DNA of 64,000 nucleotides, from the NCBI RefSeq assembly GCF_001015055.1, contig NZ_BBWZ01000019.1:17906-81905 (forward strand), given 5' to 3'. The stretch comes from Aneurinibacillus tyrosinisolvens (GTDB lineage Bacteria; Bacillota; Bacilli; Aneurinibacillales; Aneurinibacillaceae). The notes beneath the pieces were generated by a model, which saw only the letters and a program-made list of their open reading frames with translations, had not been told where the DNA came from and searched no databases. The translations under genes and the position numbers were made by a program. Positions 43,439-50,272 of this stretch are shown one piece after another; position 1 is the first letter of the stretch; the number at the start of each line of letters is the position of its first letter.

Positions 43439-43480
43439 CGGAGCACGCATGGATCCTTTGGATCTGTGTGTGCTTTTTTT
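43439..43480 (+). terminator. Leader terminator ahead of the CHAP gene
   Basis: AGCACGCATGGATCC / GGATCTGTGTGTGCT stem with TTTTTTT. The 5' arm GCGGAGCACGCA is shared with the leaders at 44422 and 46826. Confidence 0.75.
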
Positions 43481-43516
43481 ATTTCATCATTTAAAAAATC
43501 GGAGGAAAGAACGCAC

Positions 43517-44329
43517 ATGAAAATATGGAAGCGACTGAAAAGCACATTACTGGCAACAACCTTACTTGTTGCATGTGGTGTACAAACTGCTTTTGCAGAA
43601 GAACCGACAGATGTAAGACCTTATACTGACGCCCCTTACAGCTATACATACTACGGTGGCGGTAATTGCGTGTGGTTTTCCTGGCAGATGGCATATCAAA
43701 AATGGGGAATTGAGCTCCCGCACGTAGGCGATGCGCGGTTATGGAGTCAACTAGATGGAACCACCGCGTATAAAGGGAACTTGAAATATACGCTAAAATT
43801 ATCAGACAAACCAAAGAAAGATTCGATTGTCATTTTTCAACCGAGCGATCTGGTTACATATGCAGGACAATCTTTTTCAGGGGATTTTTATGGGCATGTA
43901 GCATGGGTATACAATGTAGAATCGGATGACTCCATTTCTGTATTAGAGAGCGGTGTTTACCCGCCTAATTGGGGAGAAAAATGGCATGGTTGTTGGTGGC
44001 AAGATAGAGACTACGATGGTATGAGCAAATTGAAAAATGTAAAATACTTGTATATCGATAAAGTGGAAAATCAAAGCACCAATACTACTGTATCAGGAGC
44101 AAATGTTATCGCTGATGAAAAAAATCCTCACGTTTATGCATTAGAACCCATTTCGAGCGAGCAGATTAAACTTTCCTTTAACTCTAGCCCTGTCGTTTAT
44201 GTTCAGAATCCAAGTAATGCAGCTAAGTTTGATAAAATCGTGTTCAATTCATCAAAACCGATACGTTTAAGTCCCGATAGAAAATGGATGATGAAAGAAA
44301 TGAATGGAAAGGTCATCGCATTCTATTAA
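43517..44329 (+). CDS. Secreted CHAP-domain peptidoglycan hydrolase
   Basis: The start is ATG 43517 after GGAGGAAAG; an upstream in-frame start would read through the leader. The 270-residue product has a signal peptide (cleavage near A-F-A-E, residue 27). A CHAP domain follows (about 35-180) with catalytic-type Cys in G-G-G-N-C-V-W-F and His in Y-G-H-V-A-W-V. The C-terminal 80 residues are beta-rich and may bind the wall. CHAP enzymes cut peptidoglycan peptides. It may help local wall opening during transfer, in addition to the M23 enzyme, or act as a surface lysin. Confidence 0.85.
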   Translation: MKIWKRLKSTLLATTLLVACGVQTAFAEEPTDVRPYTDAPYSYTYYGGGNCVWFSWQMAYQKWGIELPHVGDARLWSQLDGTTAYKGNLKYTLKLSDKPKKDSIVIFQPSDLVTYAGQSFSGDFYGHVAWVYNVESDDSISVLESGVYPPNWGEKWHGCWWQDRDYDGMSKLKNVKYLYIDKVENQSTNTTVSGANVIADEKNPHVYALEPISSEQIKLSFNSSPVVYVQNPSNAAKFDKIVFNSSKPIRLSPDRKWMMKEMNGKVIAFY

Positions 44330-44421
44330 AAAATAAATTGAATCCCTACACACAAATTGGTATTATTAAAGTAAGAAATGAAAATTAATGAATGAAAATT
44401 TCATAGATCAACAATAGATGC

Positions 44422-44467
44422 GAAGCACGCACGAAATCCTAAGGGGATTCGTGCGTGCTTTTTTTGT
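44422..44467 (+). terminator. Leader terminator
   Basis: AAGCACGCACGAAATCC / GGATTCGTGCGTGCTT stem with T-run before the small gene at 44496. Confidence 0.8.
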
Positions 44468-44495
44468 TTCTCAAAAAGAAGGGGAGGCAGGATAA

Positions 44496-44669
44496 ATGAT
44501 TTTTTCTCAAGTACTTTCTCAAGCAATTCAAGATATAAACCAACAGCCAAAGGAACATCATAAATACAAAAAGGACAGTAGAAAGGCACTGCTGGAACTC
44601 ATGTCGAACAAGCCAATCCCTTACCATATCGCTCGTAATACAGCTGTATCAATTGCCGAAGCTCGTTAA
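44496..44669 (+). CDS. Micro-gene: 57-aa soluble peptide
   Basis: ATG behind GGGGAGGCAGG. The peptide (begins MIFSQVLSQ, ends TAVSIAEAR) is helical and basic in the middle. First gene of a cluster of micro-genes. Unknown function. Confidence 0.5.
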   Translation: MIFSQVLSQAIQDINQQPKEHHKYKKDSRKALLELMSNKPIPYHIARNTAVSIAEAR

Positions 44670-44700
44670 TCAACGTTTTTCTTAAGACAGGAGGAGAAAT

Positions 44701-45099
44701 ATGCGTGAACAAAAACAGGAGCTTGAGAAGGTAGAAGAAAAAATCATCCAGGCTTATAGCACCTATCATAAAGCATTAGCTACAGATGAAAGGGTAGCGC
44801 CTTTGTTCAAACAACATTATGAAGTATTAACCAATAAACGAAACCGCCTGGTTAATCTAGAGCTGGTTAGAATATTTGAAGGCGAAAAAACATTACCTGA
44901 ATTTTTAGCTGAAATTGTGGATGCCAGCAATAACAATGCATCGAAACAGTGGTTAAAAGCTCAGGAGGATACGGTCCTCATGCTTACTATATTTGCGGCC
45001 AATCGATTGTTTCGAGAAGCAGCAAGAGAGTTGCAGGAACGATATGGAGAAGGCTTTTTTCAAGAAGAGCAGCTTACATCATATGTCTTAAGCAATTAA
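44701..45099 (+). CDS. Hypothetical helical protein (132 aa)
   Basis: ATG behind AGGAGGAG. Almost entirely helical with a strong coiled-coil N-terminus (EQKQELEKVEEKI). Second gene of the micro-gene cluster. No family recognised. Confidence 0.55.
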   Translation: MREQKQELEKVEEKIIQAYSTYHKALATDERVAPLFKQHYEVLTNKRNRLVNLELVRIFEGEKTLPEFLAEIVDASNNNASKQWLKAQEDTVLMLTIFAANRLFREAARELQERYGEGFFQEEQLTSYVLSN

Positions 45100-45121
45100 C
45101 AAGTAGAGGGAGGATAGAACA

Positions 45122-45295
45122 ATGAAGGTGGAGCCATCGATAAGGAAAATAAGTAAGGCACGTATTGAACATTTGGCGAAGTTGAAGAAACAAGTCAAAG
45201 ACGGGACTTATCATGTAAGTGCTGCGTCAATTGCTGATAAGATGACAAATGATTGGGCAGAACAGGAACTTACAGGAGAAGTGGCAGGTGAATAA
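45122..45295 (+). CDS. FlgM-like (anti-sigma-28) small protein
   Basis: A 57-aa product with the C-terminal FlgM pattern R-I-E-H-L-A-K-L-K-K-Q-V..G-T-Y-H-V..S-I-A-D-K-M (about 14-41). In FlgM that segment binds sigma-28. No flagellar genes are near. SD GAGGGAGG. A 33-aa relative lies at 46088. It overlaps the start of the next gene. Similarity is by eye, so moderate. Confidence 0.5.
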   Translation: MKVEPSIRKISKARIEHLAKLKKQVKDGTYHVSAASIADKMTNDWAEQELTGEVAGE

Positions 45296-45494
45296 ATGGG
45301 CTTATTTTATCCATATGTTGCTTGTTTATCTTTTCGGTGTTTCTTATTTGATAACGGCTTATTATCTGTTCAGCAAAGAGAATTATGAATGGTGTGCTGT
45401 AATTTCTTTCATAGTTTTAGTTAGTGGCTTTGTTTACTTAAGATTTAGCGGGAATTATTTAAGGGAATTTTATGAGGAATATGAAGAGAACTAA
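45288..45494 (+). CDS. Two-helix membrane protein (68 aa)
   Basis: I choose GTG 45288 because AGGAGAA is correctly spaced; an upstream in-frame ATG at 45249 lies inside the FlgM-like gene without an SD. Two transmembrane helices (about 5-25 and 33-52) and an acidic tail (EEYEEN). Confidence 0.5.
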   Translation: MNKWAYFIHMLLVYLFGVSYLITAYYLFSKENYEWCAVISFIVLVSGFVYLRFSGNYLREFYEEYEEN

Positions 45495-45533
45495 GGCAAA
45501 ACACTAGAGAGTTTCAGTATCCATTGAGAGAGG

Positions 45534-45665
45534 ATGAATGGTTTGTTTTTAATGGACTTTATGAATTTTATTTGGTCTACTCCTGTTTTGAGACTTTTAT
45601 GGTTTTGTTCTCTTTGTTTGTTCATTCTTTTTATGCTTATTAGAAGTTTTTCAAGGGATGAATGA
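45534..45665 (+). CDS. Micro-gene: 43-aa membrane peptide
   Basis: ATG with GAGAGAGG upstream. One strongly hydrophobic helix flanked by Asp/Asn and by Arg-Ser-Phe-Ser-Arg-Asp-Glu at the end. Stop lies in the recurring junction GGGATGAATGATTTG. Confidence 0.4.
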   Translation: MNGLFLMDFMNFIWSTPVLRLLWFCSLCLFILFMLIRSFSRDE

Positions 45666-45692
45666 TTTGTCTTTATACAGTGAGGTGATAAT

Positions 45693-45764
45693 TTGAAATT
45701 GTGGGATTCTTATTATTTTAGCTTCTGTTGGGTGTTTATGTATGCTGTTCAAGTTTATTTATGA
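45693..45764 (+). CDS. Micro-gene: possible 23-aa membrane peptide
   Basis: TTG start behind GTGAGGTGATAAT; the peptide is Tyr/Phe/Trp/Val-rich and would span the membrane once. Very short, so weakly supported. Confidence 0.25.
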   Translation: MKLWDSYYFSFCWVFMYAVQVYL

Positions 45765-45771
45765 GGGGTGA

Positions 45772-45933
45772 ATGATCCTGTTAATGATTATTGTAATGGC
45801 CTTTCTAGGTTTGTTTGTAGGATGGCTAATAACAAGGACATACGATTCTAATTACCATGAAAGCCTTAATTATTCAAAGTCAGGAGGCCATTATTCAAGA
45901 GGGAGATATTCAAGAGGTAGATATACTAGATAA
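45772..45933 (+). CDS. Micro-gene: 53-aa membrane peptide with Arg/Tyr tail
   Basis: ATG 45772 with GAGGGG 5 bases upstream. One N-terminal transmembrane helix with a Gly-rich face, then a hydrophilic tail ending G-R-Y-S-R-G-R-Y-T-R, a duplicated basic/aromatic motif that could bind nucleic acid or phospholipid. Confidence 0.4.
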   Translation: MILLMIIVMAFLGLFVGWLITRTYDSNYHESLNYSKSGGHYSRGRYSRGRYTR

Positions 45934-45957
45934 TAGATTACACTCCTATAACTTGTA

Positions 45958-46091
45958 TTATGGAATGTGGTGAATTTTTTGAAGCAGTCTTTTATTCATA
46001 CTATGATGATTTTTTTACCTTGTCTTATTTTCTTCTTTGCTGGTTATTTTTATCATCGCGGCATTACAAAAGGGAAGGGTGAATGATTTGC
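45958..46091 (+). repeat. 134-bp duplicated segment, copy 1
   Basis: Nearly identical in length and sequence to 47886-48019 (few scattered substitutions). It contains a complete 35-aa membrane-peptide gene and its flanks, ending at the junction GGGTGAATGATTTGC. Confidence 0.75.
45979..46086 (+). CDS. Micro-gene: 35-aa membrane peptide, copy 1
   Basis: TTG start in a TGTGGTGAATTTTTTG context. One helix (MIFLPCLIFFFAGYF) then H-R-G-I-T-K-G-K-G-E. A second copy at 47907 differs at a few positions (Q/E, T/I, C/Y) while keeping the frame, which supports real coding. Confidence 0.5.
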   Translation: MKQSFIHTMMIFLPCLIFFFAGYFYHRGITKGKGE

Positions 46092-46189
46092 CTCGAACGG
46101 AGCGTTTAGCGAAATTAAAGGAACAAGTGCAGAAGCGGACGTATCAAGTGAGTGGAGCTGCTATCGCTGATAAAATGTTAGCTCATTAA
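46088..46189 (+). CDS. FlgM-like micro-gene (33 aa)
   Basis: TTG start one base after the preceding stop. R-L-A-K-L-K-E-Q-V..R-T-Y-Q-V..A-I-A-D-K-M aligns with the 45122 protein and with the FlgM C-terminal segment. Confidence 0.4.
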   Translation: MPRTERLAKLKEQVQKRTYQVSGAAIADKMLAH

Positions 46190-46207
46190 GCTAAGGAGTG
46201 ATAAAAA

Positions 46208-46495
46208 GTGCTTAAACCAAACTCCAACGAATACCATAAAACTCGTTTAACAGGTAAAGAGCTTGCATTGATATTGTTCGGCAAAAAGAAATGTCCACAA
46301 TGCGGCTTAAAAATGAGGAGAAATGATATTAAAGAGCATTATGATAAGGGGAATGTATTTATAGGAGAGGGAAGTAATGGAACTACTTTTCTCAATGTAG
46401 ATAAATTCGAGGTGAAAATCGCTTATCGATGCTCAAATTGTGATAAAAGGTTTACTTTGTCGGAACTGACCTCTTTATCAAAGGAAACCAGGTGA
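46208..46495 (+). CDS. Zinc-ribbon protein (95 aa)
   Basis: GTG start behind AAGGAGTGAT. Two Cys pairs, C-P-Q-C (about 30-33) and C-S-N-C (about 75-78), about 42 residues apart, form a zinc ribbon of the TFIIS/DNA-binding style. GTGA overlap with the next gene. Confidence 0.6.
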   Translation: MLKPNSNEYHKTRLTGKELALILFGKKKCPQCGLKMRRNDIKEHYDKGNVFIGEGSNGTTFLNVDKFEVKIAYRCSNCDKRFTLSELTSLSKETR

Positions 46496-46704
46496 TTTAT
46501 ATGGGGAAGTTTTTTATCCTGCTAGATAACCTGATACAAATGCTAGGAACAGGGCTTGCTTATTTTTGTATGGTTATCTTTATATTGTGTACAATTTATG
46601 CTTTATTGGAATTTAATGTAATGTACATAATGGTAGGAGTGGCAGGGACATTATTCTTCTATTGGCTTAACAGGAATGGGAAAAACAAAAAAAGTAACAA
46701 ATAG
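46492..46704 (+). CDS. Two-helix membrane protein (70 aa)
   Basis: GTG start in the overlap with the zinc-ribbon stop (ATG 46501 is the alternative). Two transmembrane helices (about 16-36 and 41-60) and a basic tail (NRNGKNKKSNK). Confidence 0.5.
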   Translation: MIYMGKFFILLDNLIQMLGTGLAYFCMVIFILCTIYALLEFNVMYIMVGVAGTLFFYWLNRNGKNKKSNK

Positions 46705-46790
46705 TAGAGCAGATACTTTTTCTATGTATTGGTATATGTTTTTTGTATATTTTAGGTTATTTGATTAATAGTTTTCAGCAGCGATAGAAA

Positions 46791-46866
46791 TATTTATTTA
46801 AAACTTCATGTAATCACTATAGTTGCGAAGCACGCACTTTTCCCATCGGGAGAAGTGTGTTTTTTG
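46791..46866 (+). promoter_or_regulatory. Promoter, degenerate operator and leader terminator
   Basis: A weakened dyad TATTTATTTAAAAC (46791-46804) stands about 20.5 bp before -10 TATAGT (46818-46823). The leader hairpin GCACGCACTTTTCCC / GGGAGAAGTGTGT plus TTTTTT (46830-46866) follows, with the same GCGAAGCACGCAC 5' arm as the leader at 44422. Confidence 0.5.
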
Positions 46867-46906
46867 GTTTTATAGAGTTTCAATAAATATATTGGAGGGT
46901 TTATGA

Positions 46907-47842
46907 ATGAGAAAGAGCCAACTGATAAGTATTAATGGAATGGAAAAAACACTCAATGATTGGTCTGTTGTCCTAAATATACCAGTTTCCACTTTACGAG
47001 CAAGAGTAAAGGCAGGCTGGACAGATGATGAACTGATTAAGCCTGTAGTAGAAAAGAAATGGACTGAGGTATTTATGCTGAGTGAATTAAAGGCATGGAT
47101 TGATAATGGAGAATGGAAAGGTCCTGGAGATTTAAAAAAACGCTATCCATCCTTGTATATTAAGATTGCAAAAAGAATGAAAATGAATGTCGCTTTTGAA
47201 AAATTAGGATTAAACTATCAAGATTACTTAACAAGGAAGAATGTAAGACCATACGGACATTGGACGAAGGAAAACACGTTAATCGAGTTTCAGCAGTATT
47301 TAAATGAACATGGTTGGAAAGGGGTAGATTCGTTTAGAGAGCACGATTCTGGCTTAGCAAGCGCAGTTAAGGATAATTTTGGCGTAAGAGGGGCCTTTGA
47401 TGCATTGGGTTTAGATTATGATCGTTTTGCTATTTTACCTAGACCAAAAGTGGTCGAAAATGAAGAAAACTTACTCCAAATTTTTCATCATTATATACAA
47501 AAACACGGATTTTCAATTAGTCATTTAATGAAGCATGATAGCTGGCTTTATCGAAGAATTAATCGATACGGTTTTAATGAGGCATTTAAAAAGTTAGGGT
47601 TAGAACAAGAGTACCACAAAGGATACTTAAAAATGACCGAGGAAGAAACTCTAGGCAGTCTGAAAGAGTTGATTGACAAAGGGGAATGGCAAGGCTGCAA
47701 ACATCTGCAAAAATGCGATCCCCATTTATTTGAGTCGATTAGGGGTAAATTTGGCTTTCAAGAAGCATTTGCTAAATTGGGTTTAGATTATGAGAACTAT
47801 AAATATATGGAACGTCGGAATAGCCAGCTAATCGCTAATTAA
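46907..47842 (+). CDS. Four-repeat DNA-binding-like protein
   Basis: The N-terminus (about 1-45) has a N-G-M-E-K-T-L-N-D-W..S-T-L-R-A-R-V-K-A-G-W pattern, typical of the small HTH modules found beside homing endonucleases. Four repeats of about 60 residues follow, each ending in F-G/R..A-F-x-x-L-G-L-[DN/E]-Y (near 108, 170, 228 and 292). They start with L-x-x-[LFY]..G-[EW]-W/F-K/Q-G. This resembles homing-endonuclease-associated repeats but lacks any nuclease domain. A modular DNA-binding protein is likely. SD TTGGAGGG. Confidence 0.6.
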   Translation: MRKSQLISINGMEKTLNDWSVVLNIPVSTLRARVKAGWTDDELIKPVVEKKWTEVFMLSELKAWIDNGEWKGPGDLKKRYPSLYIKIAKRMKMNVAFEKLGLNYQDYLTRKNVRPYGHWTKENTLIEFQQYLNEHGWKGVDSFREHDSGLASAVKDNFGVRGAFDALGLDYDRFAILPRPKVVENEENLLQIFHHYIQKHGFSISHLMKHDSWLYRRINRYGFNEAFKKLGLEQEYHKGYLKMTEEETLGSLKELIDKGEWQGCKHLQKCDPHLFESIRGKFGFQEAFAKLGLDYENYKYMERRNSQLIAN

Positions 47843-47885
47843 CAATTCATCAAGTTTAAATAGTTCAATGTTCAATAATTTGTCT

Positions 47886-48019
47886 TTATGGAATGTGGTG
47901 ATTTTTTTGAAGGAGTCTTTTATTCATATTATGATGATTTTTTTACCTTATCTTATTTTCTTCTTTGCGGGTTATTTTTGTCATCGCGGCATTACAAAAG
48001 GGAAGGGTGAATGATTTGC
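47886..48019 (+). repeat. 134-bp duplicated segment, copy 2
   Basis: Second copy of 45958-46091, placed after the four-repeat protein and before the NERD gene. Confidence 0.75.
47907..48014 (+). CDS. Micro-gene: 35-aa membrane peptide, copy 2
   Basis: TTG start; the peptide is MKESFIHIMMIFLP then LIFFFAGYF and a basic HRGITKGKGE-type end. Same length and frame as copy 1. Confidence 0.45.
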   Translation: MKESFIHIMMIFLPYLIFFFAGYFCHRGITKGKGE

Positions 48020-48065
48020 TTACTTTAAGTTTTAGCGTTCTTATTCTAAAAAGGGGTATCGAGTA

Positions 48066-48761
48066 GTGGAAGCAATTTTTATATTCTTACTTTTAAGCTC
48101 CCCAGCATGGATAGTTTTTGTTGTGAAATACCAAAGATACTCCAAAAGTACATATAGTAAGGAAACAAAAAATTCTTTTTTAAAAGTGTTAAGGGATAAA
48201 GGATTACAAGGGGAATATTATACGGTGCAAAAGCTTGATAAGATAAGTGGGTATCATAAAACATTGGTAAACTGCTATATTCCCAATGGTAAAGGTGGCA
48301 TGAGTGAGACTGACATTGTATTTATCCATGAAACGGGTATTTATGTGATTGAATCCAAAAATTATAGTGGGTGGATATTTGGAAAGGAAGAAGATCGTAA
48401 TTGGTGTCAAATGTTCCCTAACAAGCGTAAGGAGTTCTTTTATAATCCAATTAAACAAAATCAGACACATATCAAAGTCTTACAAAGCCAACTTACATCT
48501 ATACCAGCTAGCTATTTTAAATCCCTTATTGTCTTTAGTGAACGGTGTGAGTTGAAAAAAGTATCATTCGACACTACAAGTGTAGAAGTTTTCAAAAGGA
48601 ATAAAATAGGCAAAGTGATGAAGCAGGTCATTCAAAAAAGCCCGAAAGTGTTTACACAAGAAGAAATTAACCATACTTATAGCACCTTAAAACCGTACTC
48701 AGAAGTATCTGAAAAAGTAAAACAGAATCATGTAAAACAGATAAAGAAATACAAAAGTTAA
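48066..48761 (+). CDS. NERD-domain protein with canonical motif
   Basis: GTG start. One N-terminal membrane helix (about 2-20). A NERD domain (about 40-170) follows with L..E-T-D-I-V-F-I-H-E-T-G-I-Y-V-I-E-S-K-N-Y-S-G-W-I-F-G, the full D...ESKN pattern of the nuclease-related fold. Then comes a basic tail. Unlike the protein at 4314, the Lys is kept, so nuclease activity is plausible. NERD proteins are frequent on mobile elements but poorly understood. Confidence 0.8.
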   Translation: MEAIFIFLLLSSPAWIVFVVKYQRYSKSTYSKETKNSFLKVLRDKGLQGEYYTVQKLDKISGYHKTLVNCYIPNGKGGMSETDIVFIHETGIYVIESKNYSGWIFGKEEDRNWCQMFPNKRKEFFYNPIKQNQTHIKVLQSQLTSIPASYFKSLIVFSERCELKKVSFDTTSVEVFKRNKIGKVMKQVIQKSPKVFTQEEINHTYSTLKPYSEVSEKVKQNHVKQIKKYKS

Positions 48762-48845
48762 TTTATGTAATGAAAAATAGGGAAGTGCGGCAAGTCGTTA
48801 ATATATAGTGCAAAAATCGAGGTTATCATAAAAGGAGCTAACAAG

Positions 48846-49313
48846 ATGGACGAATTTTTGGACGAACTTTTCAAGGAAGAAATTAATAATAGTTTAGAAA
48901 ACAAATGGACGCTTAAATTTGACAAAGAAACAAGCACTGCTTACTTTGTAGATGAAAATAATAATAAAATGGATTATGACACTTTCTCTTTTATCTTAGA
49001 AGCGTTGAAGAATACCGAATATGATGAGGAAGAAAAGAGAGTTGGCAAAATGCGAAAAGAACCCTTCGATGAATTCACAAGAAGAAGGTTTAAGTTAATG
49101 GATTATACATTAATTAACGACTCATCTCCTGATACCCTAGAAGTATATAGTGATGATATTGGGATATTCACTATGCATAGTTTCTATGTCCGTAATAATC
49201 GCAGAATCGATAACTATGTAGCATATTTTAATTCATGGGATGTCGAAAAAATGTTGCCAGCATTGATATCATATGTAGAGCGCTGTAAAGAAAAGAAAAA
49301 ACTAAAAATCTGA
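48846..49313 (+). CDS. Hypothetical acidic protein (155 aa)
   Basis: ATG behind AAAGGAGC. Soluble alpha/beta protein with many Asp/Glu and Lys, no motif recognised. Last gene before a gap with a new promoter. Confidence 0.55.
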   Translation: MDEFLDELFKEEINNSLENKWTLKFDKETSTAYFVDENNNKMDYDTFSFILEALKNTEYDEEEKRVGKMRKEPFDEFTRRRFKLMDYTLINDSSPDTLEVYSDDIGIFTMHSFYVRNNRRIDNYVAYFNSWDVEKMLPALISYVERCKEKKKLKI

Positions 49314-49367
49314 TGTACATACCCAATAATTAATTACCACTAACATAACTAAATTATATTTACGAAC

Positions 49368-49396
49368 ATGACATTGATAAAAAATAAAGGTATAAT
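49368..49396 (+). promoter_or_regulatory. Promoter of the acetyltransferase gene
   Basis: ATGACA (49368-49373), 17-bp spacer, TATAAT (49391-49396). Confidence 0.6.
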
Positions 49397-49445
49397 ATCC
49401 TTAATTACATAAGGTTGGTTATACAGGTAACAAGAGGAATATCAC

Positions 49446-49489
49446 AAGGGTTGTCTCAAAGAAGAGGGGGTAACACCCTTGTTTTTTGT
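49446..49489 (+). terminator. Leader terminator
   Basis: CAAGGGT / ACCCTTG stem with TTTTTTG between the promoter at 49368 and the acetyltransferase. Confidence 0.75.
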
Positions 49490-49552
49490 GTCTCATATTC
49501 GCTTCGCATAATATATGTTTTATGAATCGAATAAGTTTGATGAAAAAAATTA

Positions 49553-49579
49553 GTTAACCATAACAAAATTATGGTTAAC
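49553..49579. promoter_or_regulatory. Perfect inverted repeat over the translation start region
   Basis: GTTAACCATAA / TTATGGTTAAC with a 5-bp loop, ending 3 bp before the GGAGG of the acetyltransferase. Related half-sites occur at 49334-49356 and 50119-50139. Confidence 0.5.
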
Positions 49580-49594
49580 TTGGAGGTTTTACGG

Positions 49595-49978
49595 TTGAAA
49601 ACAATCCAATCTGATTACCAGCAAACGTTCAGCGGTTTAGTTTCAATTTTAGAAAACAATGCAGATGAAATAATACATATTAGAGTGTATGATGAATACC
49701 GTTTTGCTTTTATAAACGATTTAGGAGAAATACGTTTAAGTTGCATGATTTCAGAGGATAATGAATTCGTAGTTCGCAAGATAGAATTTGAAAATCAACG
49801 CACCGGAACTGGTACTCAGGTTCTTTATTGGTTAAAGGATTTTGCTAAAAATAACGGATATAAAAGCATTTGGTTAGAGAGTGCTATTACTGACGCAAGC
49901 AGGCAATTTGCTGAAAAACATGGATTCGATAACACTACGGGTGCCGATCCGGACAATTATGAATTAAAGCTGATGTAG
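49595..49978 (+). CDS. GNAT-family acetyltransferase
   Basis: I choose TTG 49595 because GGAGG (49582-49586) is correctly spaced; the upstream ATG 49571 lies inside the inverted repeat. The 127-residue product has the GNAT core: a beta-hairpin, then F-E-N-Q-R-T-G-T-G-T-Q-V-L (about 76-88, acetyl-CoA pyrophosphate loop) and N-N-G-Y-K-S-I-W-L-E-S, then F-A-E-K-H-G-F. It probably acetylates a small amine or protein; substrate unknown. Confidence 0.8.
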   Translation: MKTIQSDYQQTFSGLVSILENNADEIIHIRVYDEYRFAFINDLGEIRLSCMISEDNEFVVRKIEFENQRTGTGTQVLYWLKDFAKNNGYKSIWLESAITDASRQFAEKHGFDNTTGADPDNYELKLM

Positions 49979-50144
49979 GTAGTTTTGTGTCAAAAAGACT
50001 TTTTGATATTCTAGCGGGGATGATTTGTGTCAATTATGTAGGTGCTTTTGTGTTGATATATATATGAATAAAGACACAATTACGCCCCTCCCTCTTGCTA
50101 AAATAAATATATATAGCATACCATAATAAAATTATGTTAACTTC

Positions 50145-50172
50145 GGTTCGTATTTATAGGTAAATACGAACC
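50145..50172. repeat. Perfect inverted repeat before the recombinase gene
   Basis: GGTTCGTATTTA / TAAATACGAACC with a 4-bp loop, 100 bp upstream of the recombinase start. No T-run follows. Candidate operator or recombination site. Confidence 0.45.
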
Positions 50173-50272
50173 TAAAAGTAATTAAATTACTTTAAGTTAG
50201 ATTACGATTGGTTATGTTGGGAATTTTATATTACAACTATGCTACCCTGCCCTATTCTAAGGAGATAAATGC

